From contig OU452234.1 of assembly GCA_911728455.2 (NCBI GenBank), positions 8,715,531 to 8,779,530 on the forward strand: a stretch of 64,000 nucleotides of DNA. Reading direction: 5' to 3'. The notes beneath the pieces were generated by a model that was not told where the DNA came from, did not search any database, and saw nothing but the letters and a program-made list of their open reading frames with translations. The DNA is from Marthasterias glacialis. Taxonomy: Eukaryota > Echinodermata > Asteroidea > Forcipulatida > Asteriidae. A program made the position numbers and the translations under genes. Below, in pieces: positions 36,813 to 48,320 of this stretch; within the stretch, counting starts at the first letter, position 1, and each line of letters starts with the position of its first letter.

Positions 36813-37277
36813 GCCCGGTTTCAGAGCTGCTAGGAGTTCATTTATGCTAAGGACCGACAAATTTAGCTGAATAGCAGAAGTATAGTTTTTTATACAGTAA
36901 TGATTCCTTGTGTTATATATTGTGGTTCCCTGTTACAATTTGCTGAACAAATGTGATTGCTTAGCAACATTTTAGCAGAGAACCACTTTCCAGCAATGTA
37001 TGACACAGCAATTTGGCTGGTAACCTGCTTCTGCTAAGGAAGTTTTTCTGTACTTAGCACTAATAGCCAACTTTGGGCACTTGATTACTAAACTTCCCTT
37101 CTCTCGTGGGACCAGATTCAGTAAGCTGCCATAGAGAAAACTGCTAACCCTTGTTTTTTCCTGTAAGTGGTTTTAAACAGTTAACCAGGCAAAGATACAG
37201 TGTTACAGTCTGTATAAAGTCTGGTAACCAGGCATAGCAGAGTTTTCATGGCAAGCAGATCTCTGAAATTGAACCCA
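36813..37277. repeat. Two adjacent foldback-family fragments
   Basis: GCCCGGTTTCAGAGCTGCTA (36813) faces CCAACTTTGGGCA (about 37066). A second piece runs from GGACCAGATTCAGTAAGCTG (about 37109) to CTCTGAAATTGAACCC (37276). The TGCTAAG and CTTAGCA blocks between them are those of the GGGCCCAATTTCAT family. Boundaries uncertain. Confidence 0.45.
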
Positions 37278-39734
37278 GTGAAATTTGACTGTACCACACC
37301 ACATGACATTTTATTTTAACATAAAACATCTTGTTCTGATTGCTTAACTCTGTCATTCATTGAAAATAATCACTTTTTGCTAACTATAACTGGACAGACA
37401 TTGCAAGGCATATTTAATAATTATCAATATTATGTTGTGTATTACTGATAAATGAAGTAAAGTATGCCTCAGAATTTAAACTAAAAGACTCTGTAGCTCA
37501 GAAGCCTGAAAAAACCTCAGAACCAGAAATGTAAGAGTGAACCCCAACTGCGTTAGACTTGAGTGTTGTTGGTTCTTTTACAATTACATGCATTACCTAT
37601 CAAGATATCAAGACCTACTTTTGCACTTAACGTTCCAACTAATGGATAAAGCAGTTATGGTAAAGTGTGTTTGGGTTTAGAATCAAAATAAGCACAAATA
37701 CACTTTATTTCAAAAACAACTAAGATATTTTGGGGTCAGAAGCTTAATTTTCTTCAACAATGATGGAACCAAACATGTATCTTGCTGGAATTATTGTTTT
37801 TGTAAACAATTGGAAGTTGAGTCTGAAATAAATCATCTTGAATTAAAATGACCCAAATTTTATAAATTGCATTTATGATGAAGAAAAAATACACAATAAC
37901 AATGGAAATTAGATAAAGCTTTCCGGAAGATTCTTTTGATTTTTAGTTTACCATTTTTTTTAGACACTTTCAATAACATTTTGTTACAGACATCATGTAC
38001 CCTGCATGAACAAACAAATAGTCAAATTAACCACATTAAAAGAATGTTAACAGATATTCTTACATGAAATAGGTGAAGAGTAGCACATCCTGTGCAGCCT
38101 CTTGGTAAGTGTCATAGTTCAACCACAAACCGCGCCCCTTGACCAGCGCTAATGGCAATATCAGAAGCCTCATACATGGGGGGGGGGATTTTACTTGAAA
38201 GCTCTAGTCTTGCCATTCACGTAAAAGAAATTCTTCAAGGGAGCTGTACAGTAATGTAAGCTTTACTAAGCTTTAACCTTTGGGGAACGTTGTCAGAAAA
38301 AATCTAATATTCTCGCAAGAATTAGATATTATGTACTCATATTAGATAATATGTACTTCTATATTAGCATTGGTGAAGGCTTCTTGAATTTGCCTTAATG
38401 ATATCAATATAACCAAATGTACAAGGTTAGAAGGCCAAAAAAGACTGACCCCTTTTTCGATATAATGAGAACCAGTATGCATTATTCCTATTGTGTATAG
38501 GAGACATGACTATTAGATGATGACAGCACGATCAGTAAATTGTCGCTCAATTTCATAAATGCTGTTCACAAGCAATTTAGTACAGTACATGACGTGGCTG
38601 GTCACCCTGTTTTGACTGCACAAATATTGTGTCAATGTTTGCTGTAGGTAGTGTTGAGGGTAAACCATGAAATTGTATGTAAATATTGACTTGTATGAAT
38701 GGTACAATTAATCTTGCCTCTTGAGGTTATACTCCTAGGGTTCTATTATTCCTGCAAGCTCTAGGGATCACCTCGGGAGACTGGTTTTACTGTATCACAA
38801 GTGAAAGCAGTCAATATTTGTTTTTTAACACCTCACACATGGATTCTGCAAAATTTAGTATCAAGGGAACTTGAGTACATCAAACCAATAGTCTAAGCCC
38901 CAGTTTGCCTGAGTTGCTTTAAAAAGATTTGACCCTTCACCATCTGCTCCCCTTAATCTCTTGATCTTTGTTATGATTGGTGCATTATTTGTGACCCAGA
39001 ATTCGGATGGTGTTAAACATTTTACCTCACGGAAAGGGATATTTTTTGATAAAAATAAAGAAAATTTCTTAAGTGGAGAGATCCTGAAATGAAACGGTCT
39101 GGTGCTGTTCTCTAATGGGTCGTTTATTTTAATATTTTATGTGGGCATCAGTCTTTATGAAGTGGCCACGTTGCATTCATCCTTTAAATGAGCTATGGAT
39201 TCTAACAGTTCTCTCAGTTTTGGCGCATATGAAAATGTAAAAATATGGAGGAGAGTGAACCATTTCGGGTAAACTCATATTTTGTGGTCTAAAGCGTGGA
39301 CTACACTCTTGTATTCTATGGGCTGGTTCATTGGTTGGGCATGTACATTGGTTCTGATGGTAAAGTACATTGATTGCCATGGGCATACAGTAGTACTTCA
39401 ACATTGGTGCATGTTTTTTTTTTTAATGTGTGCACTGCAACAGTAAATCATCTTTTTATCACAAGACGGAATCTATATATGTGGTGTTCAAAGTGGGCTC
39501 TCTGAGAAGAGTTGATGGTTCGTTCTTAAGACTTGTATTCTCTAGGAGACTAGAGTTCACTTGTTGATGCATTAAGCGTGAACGACAAGCTCAATTCAGA
39601 GCCATATATTCTTCTCAGAGTATCATATGGTGCACCCTCAAAGAGTTTTTTTTTAATATTTGATTGCACATCCAACAGCACAGTTAGCGCCTATAACAGG
39701 ATGAATACAAAACAAGAAGAAATGTTCATTTTTA

Positions 39735-39850
39735 GATGTGGGACTGAAAACCCAATCCACATGGAAGGCTCCAGTCCAGGATTCGAACTGGGGTCCACAG
39801 AAGTGAAGGGCAGGGGAATAACACCAATGAGGCAACCTGATCCCAATAGT
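39735..39850 (-). repeat. tRNA-like SINE fragment, family C copy 2
   Basis: Matches 19175-19335 (CCAATCCACATGGAAGGCTC, GGATTCGAACTGGGGTCCAC, AGAAGTGAAGGGCAGGGG). The minus strand carries the B box CCCAGTTCGAATCC and, about 40 bp upstream, a weak A-box-like GGTTGCCTCATTGGTG. Confidence 0.55.
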
Positions 39851-39987
39851 AGTTTCCACCTTGCAAAACCTCATTGTGCAGAAATTATTAAAAAAGGGTT
39901 GTGGTATCGGCAACAACTCTGTTTGTAACAGCGCCATTACACGAGATGGTGCATTGGGGAGAAGTCTGAGCACTTAGTAGACAAAGT

Positions 39988-40290
39988 AATAATAATAATA
40001 ATAAAGCAGACTTGTATAGCGCATTACATAACTGAAAGAAATCTCAAGGCGCTTGACAGAAAGAAAACAGCAAATAAGTAAAAACAAAATTTGGAACAAC
40101 AAGGTCTAATGAGTAGCATATGCCGTTTGAAATAAGTAGACCTTTAAAACTGATTTGAAACAGTTCATAGTGTTAATAGCTCGAATGTGAGATGACAGAC
40201 TGTTCCAAAGCCCTGGGTCACATGTGAGAATGCATTGGATCCATATGACTTGGTCCGGACCGTAGTTGTCACCAGTAGGCCCTCAGAGGA
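39988..40290. repeat. Dispersed repeat beginning with (AAT)n
   Basis: Begins with five AAT units, then GCAGACTTGTATAGCGCATT, CTCAAGGCGCTTGACAG and GACTGTTCCAAAGCCCTGGG. This order (microsatellite, 'tatagcgc', 'aaggcgctt', 'tgttccaaag') is a repeat type I know from many animal genomes. Exact class not assigned. Confidence 0.5.
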
Positions 40291-40529
40291 TGATCAGAGA
40301 CATCTTGAGGGTACATATGGTCGAATCAACTCTGTGACCTTAATATCCTTAGGATTTCAAACTATTGTTCCTTAAAATAATTGTTTTACCCTCCCTGTTT
40401 TTAATACACGTTCTCCCCCCTCCCTAATCTTTGGACTTTTTCCTTAGCATGATGACATTCTACAATGTATTACTTAACAAACTCCACCCCAAATTCTGTT
40501 TCTTTTGTTTTTTTACCCCATTCCTGTAG

Positions 40530-40577
40530 CCCTTTCCTATCCCACAATTCCCCGGTTCTAACGAAGTTGACGCATGT
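40530..40577 (+). CDS. Candidate FAK cassette exon A (16 codons, F3 lobe)
   Basis: A long pyrimidine tract and CCTGTAG precede it; the donor is the full consensus GTAAGT. 48 bases, phase 0 at both ends, so inclusion between exon 8 and exon 9 keeps the frame. It adds PFPIPQFPGSNEVDAC at residue 299, between ISGANE and SVYITTPS. Human FAK runs straight from GAPE into PLTVTAPS with no such insert, so the exon is probably optional. The insert is proline-rich (PxxP-like PFPIPQFP). Neither expression nor conservation can be judged from sequence alone. Confidence 0.65.
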
Positions 40578-43355
40578 GTAAGTATGCACTCCATGTGTCC
40601 CTAGTCCTAAAAACAAACCTTTGTTTTAGTTTGCTTACTAATTTCTGTATGTTTTTATGTTTTGGTCTTAGTAGTAAATGTCAGCTTGTATAAAGTCTTG
40701 TTTGAGTCAATTTAATGTTGCCAAGTAAAGACCTTTATTTTCTTTAAGATAATGAAATGCATGTACCCACACATTACTGATACTTTTTCTGTCATAAAAA
40801 CCGATGCAGCAAAAAAACAGGTTACTTCACCAGAAAATGATGTGTATGGTATAGTTTGTGTGGTTGACATTATTATACCATGTACTTTGTGTAATAAAGG
40901 AATGCTTAATTTACAGCTAGAGCAAAAATTTGGCGCTTACCCTGTCAGCAGGGGATGGTGATAGTGTACCCTCAGTCTGATGTCATGAACGGAATTAGGC
41001 CCAGATTTCAACAAGAAAAACCCAGTTATATATTCAACCCACCAACTTTCAGTTGTACATGCTTGAATGAAATACATAGTCATGCAGAAACGTATTAAGA
41101 AGTTTACACAGCTTTCAAAAAATGTAAATTTTTGAAGGGTTTTCCCAAACAAAAATGTTCAGACGGAAAAAAAAGTATTGGAAAGAATATTGGCAAATCT
41201 GAAAGAACAGGACCATTTACATCAATGCAGCATGTAGATGAGAAATATGTACATGTACTACATAGTGCAAATGAAATCCTGTTTTAGTTATATAACACTG
41301 TTCGGGCTGACTGCATGCGCAAGGCAAATTAACTTGAGCTATCTTATTTGATTGGTCAATTACCAGCCAATCAAATTATCGTTTTGATATGATATGTTTT
41401 ACTTATATACTATCAACTTATGTCCGTGTAGAAAGGTTAAGCTGGACCTAGAGCTGTACGTTAGATCTGTGATAGATTATTTTTTCGCTACTGACATTTA
41501 GATGTACATGTTGAGAATAGTTTGATCCAAATGGCCTGAGTTTACATGTCATGTAGCTGTTTTATATCTGTGACTGTTAATGAAATGTTTTGTTTTGGTG
41601 TTGGGTTCACATCCTGGTTGTTGTTTCATTAATGCTCACTGACTCTTAACTCACTAACTAGGAGCGGAATGGTTCATTGCACATTGCCGTGTCTCGTTCT
41701 GTTGAAGCATTTCTACTCACCGATGCTTAGGTGTAGCACCCCAGATAGTCTGTTGATAATAATATGATAAAGTATCTTTTCTTTATACTTGACATGGACC
41801 AAGTTTTCTTTGAATGCACCCATCCTGTGTGTAAGTGTGACAGAATTCCCTCAAAAACCGTGCCCACAATACAAAGACTGACTCCATTGACCACAAGAGT
41901 TTAATGGAAAATGCATTGAGGTTTTATCTTCAAGGATTCTGGCAAGAAAATAAGCTCATGGCTAGCTTGATATGTTTGTCAAAGACAATTTCTGTCCTAA
42001 GATTTGCATGTAAACGGTGACATTAGGGTATAGTTACATGTAGGTTAAAACTACATGTATGTATGCACAACTGACGTGACTGAGTATCAGCTGCAGAAGA
42101 ACCCACACCCTGCGTGTGTAACCACTGGGTGTACGTGTGGTGTATAGACTTACCAACTGTATACTGACTGTACAAACATTAGCTTATTTCACTGTGAAAA
42201 TGACAAATTTCTTTGCATGGACTCTTGTGTTTAAATTAAAGAGCTATCCATATTGACAAGAGCTTCTATTCTATGTACAATTAGATTCTGACATGCAGAC
42301 ACCTTGGGGTTGTTATTGGTGCAATCATGTTTGAGTCATATTGAATGACTGAAGAAAGATTTCAGTTCGTAGAGAACATTTGCCAACTAGTGTTCAGCAT
42401 GAGTTGTTCTCTACCAAGCGAGTCTACTACACATTGCTCAAAATTTCTTCTCTATTGGTGAGAAATGTAGAAGCCTGAACATTGAAGGCCAAAACCATTT
42501 TTTGAAAAGGCAAATGGAACTATAATTTTTTATTTGACATAGCCATCTAACTGCTATCTTTGAAACATGCTTAATACTTGTTGTGATTTGCTACTGGAGT
42601 GTCGACCGACACACATAATACTGTATCAAACACTATAATGCTTTCTGCCACATCACACCAGCGATCTCCAGCATTTTTGCTTTTGTTTCATACGCATCCT
42701 AGCATGCTGCTATTCATTTCAAACTAACTGGGTACATTTCATGGGGCACCACGGTACTAGCTTTTTTGATAGATACTTATTGGCTTTTAAGAAGCACTGC
42801 CCTTCTGAGTTTTATCTTGCACCCAACAGTGGAATACACGTGTATCGTATCGTGGCTATCAATGGTCAGGTTTCCCATCTTCAAGAGGGCTTTATGTTAG
42901 GTCATCAAACAGGACCTGACTGTTTTCCCTTCTAACTCAACTTTTGGTTTTTAGGGCTTGAACTAAACAACACGATGACAAAACCCCCAGAAAGGAAGGC
43001 TGCTGAATGACAACTGTGTATAATAATTGGTCCCTAGATTCATGACTAAGGAATGTATAACCAAACTCAATGTGATTCTCAGCTATTATTTCAGTCCAGT
43101 CGTGCAATTCAATGCAGTTTAAGTACAAGTCCTTTTCTTGTTACAAGTCATTTTCATTCTAGTCAACTTACAACTTGTTTTAATTTTGTGCAAGTCAAGT
43201 CATATTTGTCAGTTTATTGAAATTAGGTGAGTCCTTTTGTAATTTTGTTTGCAAAGTCAAGAGTAACTCAGAATGATGTAGCTTCACAGGTCAAGTGTAT
43301 TTGACCAACTCAATAACTGCCACTATTGCATGGCTGCATGGGAAGTAACATCTGT

Positions 43356-43756
43356 GGCCCAGTTTCATAGAGATGTTAAACACTCAACATTGCTAAGCAC
43401 AGTACAACACTGCTTAGCGGAAACACCTTACCAACCAAAATGCCCTATGATGTATATTGCTTATAACTGGTTGTCGGCTGTTTCATGTGGAGCAAATATA
43501 TTGATTAAAGGGGCTGTGTCATCATGATTGTAGCAGTAAATGGAATAACCAAGTCAATAAGCACGCGTACGCGTCGGCGGTCACATCACAGTTTGACAAA
43601 GATAGCACCCTTTTTGATTTGACCGCAAGCGCGCGCGTGTGCAGTGTCTGGGTGAGAGTTCATCTTTCCATGCACAGCCACAGGCCTGCTTTAATCGTGA
43701 GGACACAGTCCCTTTAAGCAAAATTTTCTGTTTAGGAGCTCTGTGAAATTGGGCTC
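43356..43756. mobile_element. Foldback element interrupted by a TTAA MITE
   Basis: The outer arms GGCCCAGTTTCATAGAGATG (43356) and GAGCTCTGTGAAATTGGGCT (ends about 43756) belong to the GGGCCCAATTTCAT family. Between them lies the separate element at 43505-43717. The nesting shows the foldback element inserted first. Confidence 0.6.
43505..43717. mobile_element. TTAA MITE nested in a foldback element
   Basis: Starts TTAAAGGGGCTGTGTC and ends GACACAGTCCCTTTAA; inverted ends of about 12 bp with one mismatch, bounded by TTAA on both sides. The 213-bp interior is GC-richer than its surroundings, with GCACGCGTACGCGTCGGCGG and GCGCGCGTGTGC. Its termini differ from those of the CCAGTTRCCGC TTAA family. 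Confidence 0.65.
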
Positions 43757-44444
43757 ATAACTCTGATTAGAATGTTCCATTTTTTTTTAAACCGTAAATT
43801 TCTTTATTGAAATAGGAGCTACAATGTGTATTTGATGACAAGAACCCTTGTCTGTCAAAACCATGTAGGCACATCCATGTTTGTGTACAAACCTATTGAA
43901 AAGTTTGTATGGTTAAAAATCAGTGTCAAATAAATTGACACTGCATAATTTTACATCACACTAAAACCACCCATATGCATGTCGGTCTAAAGCAAGCAAG
44001 ATATGCAGAGATACTCGCTGGCAACATTACCTGAAATTTACATAATTTCTCTGGGAAGCACATGCCTCAAACATGACAGGGCCCAAGAGGTTTCAAAACA
44101 TCTATGTGGTTAAATTTAGGAGTTCTTGGTCTGGTCACTGTAGCCCTCACAATTTAAAGAGCATAGCGTATATTCTTGTCAAAATAGTGTTATGTTAACA
44201 TGTGTCTGATATACTTGCATTGTTCTGGCCCTGAAAGTGGAGTGCAATAAGTTTGCATTAAGGACAAAATTAGATTAGAGTGTTTTGGTTGGAAATATTA
44301 CCCAGCACTATTGGTAACATTGCCAAGTTATTCAATTTTCAAATTATCATCAATGTTTGTAATCTGATAAGTTCAATCCTCCAACCTTGACAAGAATATC
44401 AGGAGTAACTGAATTAGTGTTCATTTTGTTGTCGTTTTCTACAG

Positions 44445-44562
44445 TCTGTGTATATTACAACACCGTCCGTCACGATCGCTGAAGACATGGCCGATCTGAT
44501 TGATGGGTACTGTCGACTTGCCCTAAAAACAGAACAGTCCCTCATTGTACGGCCACAACAAG
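44445..44562 (+). CDS. FAK exon 9: end of FERM F3 and start of linker
   Basis: 39 codons plus one base; phase 0 in, phase 1 out; acceptor TTTTCTACAG, donor GTAAGC. Encodes SVYITTPSVTIAEDMADLID, GYCRLALKTEQSLIVRPQQ. MADLIDGYCRL is identical to human FAK and forms the closing helix of F3. Confidence 0.96.
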
Positions 44563-47500
44563 GTAAGCTTTACACCCCTTCCAGAGTGAATGTAAGGATC
44601 CTTTGATGGCGCTTAAGTCACACTTGTAATGGTGTTTGCATTCAGTCTCAATGGGTTGTTTTTATTTTTAAGTGCTGCAATTGTTTATTTTATAAAGAAA
44701 TGAACTGCAAACACAACGTGTTCATCATAATTTTTGGTTTAAAATCCACAACTGTCACAAATCATGCCCTCATGAAATGCAACAGTTACACATTTTTTTT
44801 ATCAAACAAATTTCATCCGAATTAAATTTGAGTTGGATTTTATTTTCTCCCAGTATTTAAATATTTTTCAAACCAAGCCACTGGATATGTGACCACTAAC
44901 CTCCAAGGTAAAAAAAAAAACACACCTGGCTCACTAATTAACACTGTCATGGTAATATGCAACATGTTTGTCACAGGGTGAAATACTGGCAATATAATAT
45001 AGTGCGCCACCAAGACTTTGTCTCGGAGAAGCTATATTTCACAGTCTACCATGGAAGAAGTCAATATCTTTTGCAACATGTTACAAAGTCTAACATGTAG
45101 TTGAACAAATAACATGTTTAAATTGCAAGATGAGATCGACTATATAAAATGCAGCCTATTTTGTTAAAAGTGTTCTGTATGTATGATTTGTGAGGTTTCA
45201 CAATGCATTTGATCAGGATAACTCTACAGTGACTGTCTTCTTTGAAATGGACTTCTCCAGGGTAAACTCTTGGTGGTGCACTATATTGTTGTATTGTGAA
45301 TCCTTGTATTGTTCATTCAAACACTTCAGTGCTGTCTGTGGCCCATCGCTCAATGTTCACACTCTTGGGTGTCTAAGTCTAACTCGGGATGTATTCAGCT
45401 ATGGGTGTTAAAAAGGAAACCATTTTACCCCATGGAAACTTGCTGCATATCACTGTGAATGTGTCTATTATAACATCACTTTCACTTTTAAATATTTGCA
45501 CACTGAGTATTAAGCCATTCTTAACCTGAGGTAGGTGGGCAAAATTCACACCCGTCTACCCCTCTATAAAAAAGGTTTCTTGTAACTTACAAGAAAGAAA
45601 ACAAACCCAGTTATTTCTGCACAAATGACTGTTGATTTCCAGAAGGAAAAAAAAATAAGGTTGGTGGAAATTTAAAAGTATTTTTAGATCTATTGTGCAA
45701 CTTTCTGCCAATATAAAACAAAAACTGAAAATAATTACAGGTTCTGAAAATGTAAGTTTTCTTTCCTTCCATAAAGTGAAACCCTAAGCTTGTAAAATAT
45801 AGACTTCATGTACTCAAGAAACTAATTCCATATTCATGTTTAGTTACAATGTGCTAACAAATTGTTTGATCCAAAAGTCTAAACCTAAAATGACATTTAG
45901 TAGCTTATTTCTCAATTCTTTGTTTATGGACAAAATGTTTAGAATGATGTTTACACGTGAAAACATGAAAATCATGGCAACACAAGTATATTTGATTAAA
46001 CTGTCTTATGCTACAGAGGGGGTAATACTTCAACAAAAATATTTCCTTTTTTGATTAAAAAAAAAAACCCCAAGACTAGAATTATTTTTCATGCAATTTT
46101 AAATTTGATGTTGGCACAAGTATTTTTTTTACATCTTAGACAGGCATGGAATTTTAACCCTGTCAGGGCAACGTAATTTTCTGTATGATCAAGAGCAAAA
46201 CTGTTGACAGTCTACAGCCACATTGCTGTCAGAATGTCTTATGGAAACCTGTTCTTTTAATATTTATTTGGACACACTGCTCTATCTTGCAATACATGTA
46301 AACTGTAGAGGTATTGCAAGTGAGTAGTTTGGATGCCCTTGTGTTTCAACTTTACAGCAGAATGGACAGACTATTTCTAAATTCTGGCTAAAAAGGGCAA
46401 GCAAAGGAACAGATGGCCTCCTTAAAACTTTGTGAAATTCCAGGTCTGCCCAGAAGATGTTTTCTCACTTTCTCATTGTCAGTTATATAAAAAGAATCAC
46501 ACTTTGTGTCAATTGTCTCACCAGTTATTAGATGCCTAGTTGTTGCTGGCGGGTTAATGAGATTTTACGAGATTCACTTGCTTCAAGACAAAACGTTTTA
46601 TATTTTTTTTTGTACAACAGTGATACTTGCATGAACACTTTAATGTTAAACTTTTTAAAGACCATAACAACTGGCTTGCAGTAATACAACCATTACGGAC
46701 ACAAGTACTGCACCATTTGACATAGTCATGCTCAGGCAATATGATCAAGGATTAGGGAAACTTTCAAAAACATATCAAAGTTCCATGTTTCATATACATA
46801 AACTATAAATCCTATTTCTACAATAAAATCAAATCCGTTTTTTTCTCATATTTGTTTGTCACATTTTGACTTGAAAGAAAATGTCAAAATATCAGCTAAA
46901 AATCAAACAAATCTGTTTTTGATATTTTTGTTTGTAACATTTTGACTGGAAAGAAAATGATAGAATATCAGCCAAATCAGCCACGTCTAAGGTTATAAAG
47001 TAATGACAGTAAAGAAATGCTTGGTCTCTCAATGGATAAGAATAAGCACCTGCCGATGATCTCTTCATAATTTTGGTTTGGGCCATTGTTTTATGAAAGC
47101 CACTCAGTCTCCCATTCACACAATCATGACAATGATAATAATTCAAGCACGATCAATGCCCTCATTTAAATGCCTTTTGTTTAAAAAACCTTCATAGCCA
47201 TTCTTATAAAGTTTACAATTACACTGTACATGCATGTAAAAAGGTTTGAAACCTTTTATAAAAATGATGAGATAGCTGCTTATAACGTTTGAAGGGGAGG
47301 AGGGGGGTTTGTAAAATCAAGACGTCGTTCTTTACATATTTTCTTGTTGAGCTGAGCTTTTCAGACTAGCCCCAAATCGTGGTCAATATGCTCATGTACA
47401 GTAGTGCATGCGTACATTTTAGATGCATAATATTCTATCTTGTATGTTGCTTTTAATCCTGCATATGAACCCAGCAACCCTGGCCAAAATGGGAAGATCA

Positions 47501-48269
47501 GTCACCAGTGATTGTTATCCTATAAAGACTATGGGGAAAAAAAAAAAGATAAAGCAATTTTGAAAACCATTAAACGTAGAGGTCAATTGGTTAGTGGTTT
47601 CTGCATTACATGTACTGCATTTGTATTTAATAGTGTCTTGAAAACATACGCGGATTGGCAATCATTAAAAAATAGTCATTTCTTCTTTTAGCTGAAAACT
47701 TTCTGGAAGTAAAGTTGAATCCAGAGCAATTTGTTTTCAATTTGACTAGAAAGTTTATATAATTTAGTTTATCAATTACTAAAAAGTGCCTAGTTAAGAT
47801 CCCTGTGTGCAACAGCATTAATCAATACTGATTCCCAATACTAGTGATACACACAAAGGGGCCAGACCATTTTGTCCAACCAACTTTGATTTGATTGAAA
47901 TGGTCGAGTGGAAAAAAAACAAATTAGCTGCACTGTGATGAAAACCTATTTTCTGAAGGAGTGACACTGCAGTCTTTCAGACAAAACTATTTCACAGGAT
48001 GAATGGTCCCAATAAAAACTTTATAACAAGTTAGAATAACTTTCAGATACAATAATCAACAGTCTAATTTTTTTTTTTAAATGATTAGCTATCCTGTAAA
48101 ACCTTCATATTTCCATCTGGTAAAAATTACTCTTCTGGGTCAGGTTACCTTCCCGAGTGCTAAATGTAAAGAACTGGAAGTTTTAGTATTAGGCCTGTCG
48201 ATATCTTGTACTACTTGTCCATTCTGATTGTGTACCACCTCAACCTCTGTATGTATGTGTGTGCCTTAG

Positions 48270-48320
48270 CCTTTTCTGTGGTTCCGAGGGATAAGACGGC
48301 TTACCTTCAATACACTGCGT
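48270..48320 (+). CDS. Candidate FAK cassette exon B (conditional frame)
   Basis: 51 bases between GTGTGCCTTAG and the consensus donor GTAAGT. Entering in phase 1 after exon 9 it reads A-FSVVPRDKTAYLQYTA and leaves in phase 1 with a T. Joined to cassette C the frame stays open (T+CT, Ser). Joined straight to exon 10 the junction makes TAA, a stop. So it extends the protein only together with cassette C, and otherwise ends it just after the FERM domain. The pyrimidine tract is weaker than at the other exons; a chance match cannot be excluded. Confidence 0.42.

Larger units (their letters stand above)
35620..40529 (+). other. Intron 8, left part (4.9 kb)
   Basis: Two direct copies of a GAAAGCATATTTACCCTC.GTAAGG block occur near 36034 and 36277. 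Foldback elements occupy 36813-37277. A SINE-like fragment lies at 39735-39850 and a metazoan-wide style repeat with an AAT microsatellite at 39988-40290. 37300-39650 shows nothing I can name. No exon found. Confidence 0.75.
40578..44444 (+). other. Intron between cassette A and exon 9 (3.9 kb)
   Basis: Contains the nested elements at 43356-43756. 43085-43265 has loose AAGTC/AGTCAA repetition. 40600-43050 shows nothing I can name. Ends GTTTTCTACAG. Confidence 0.75.
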
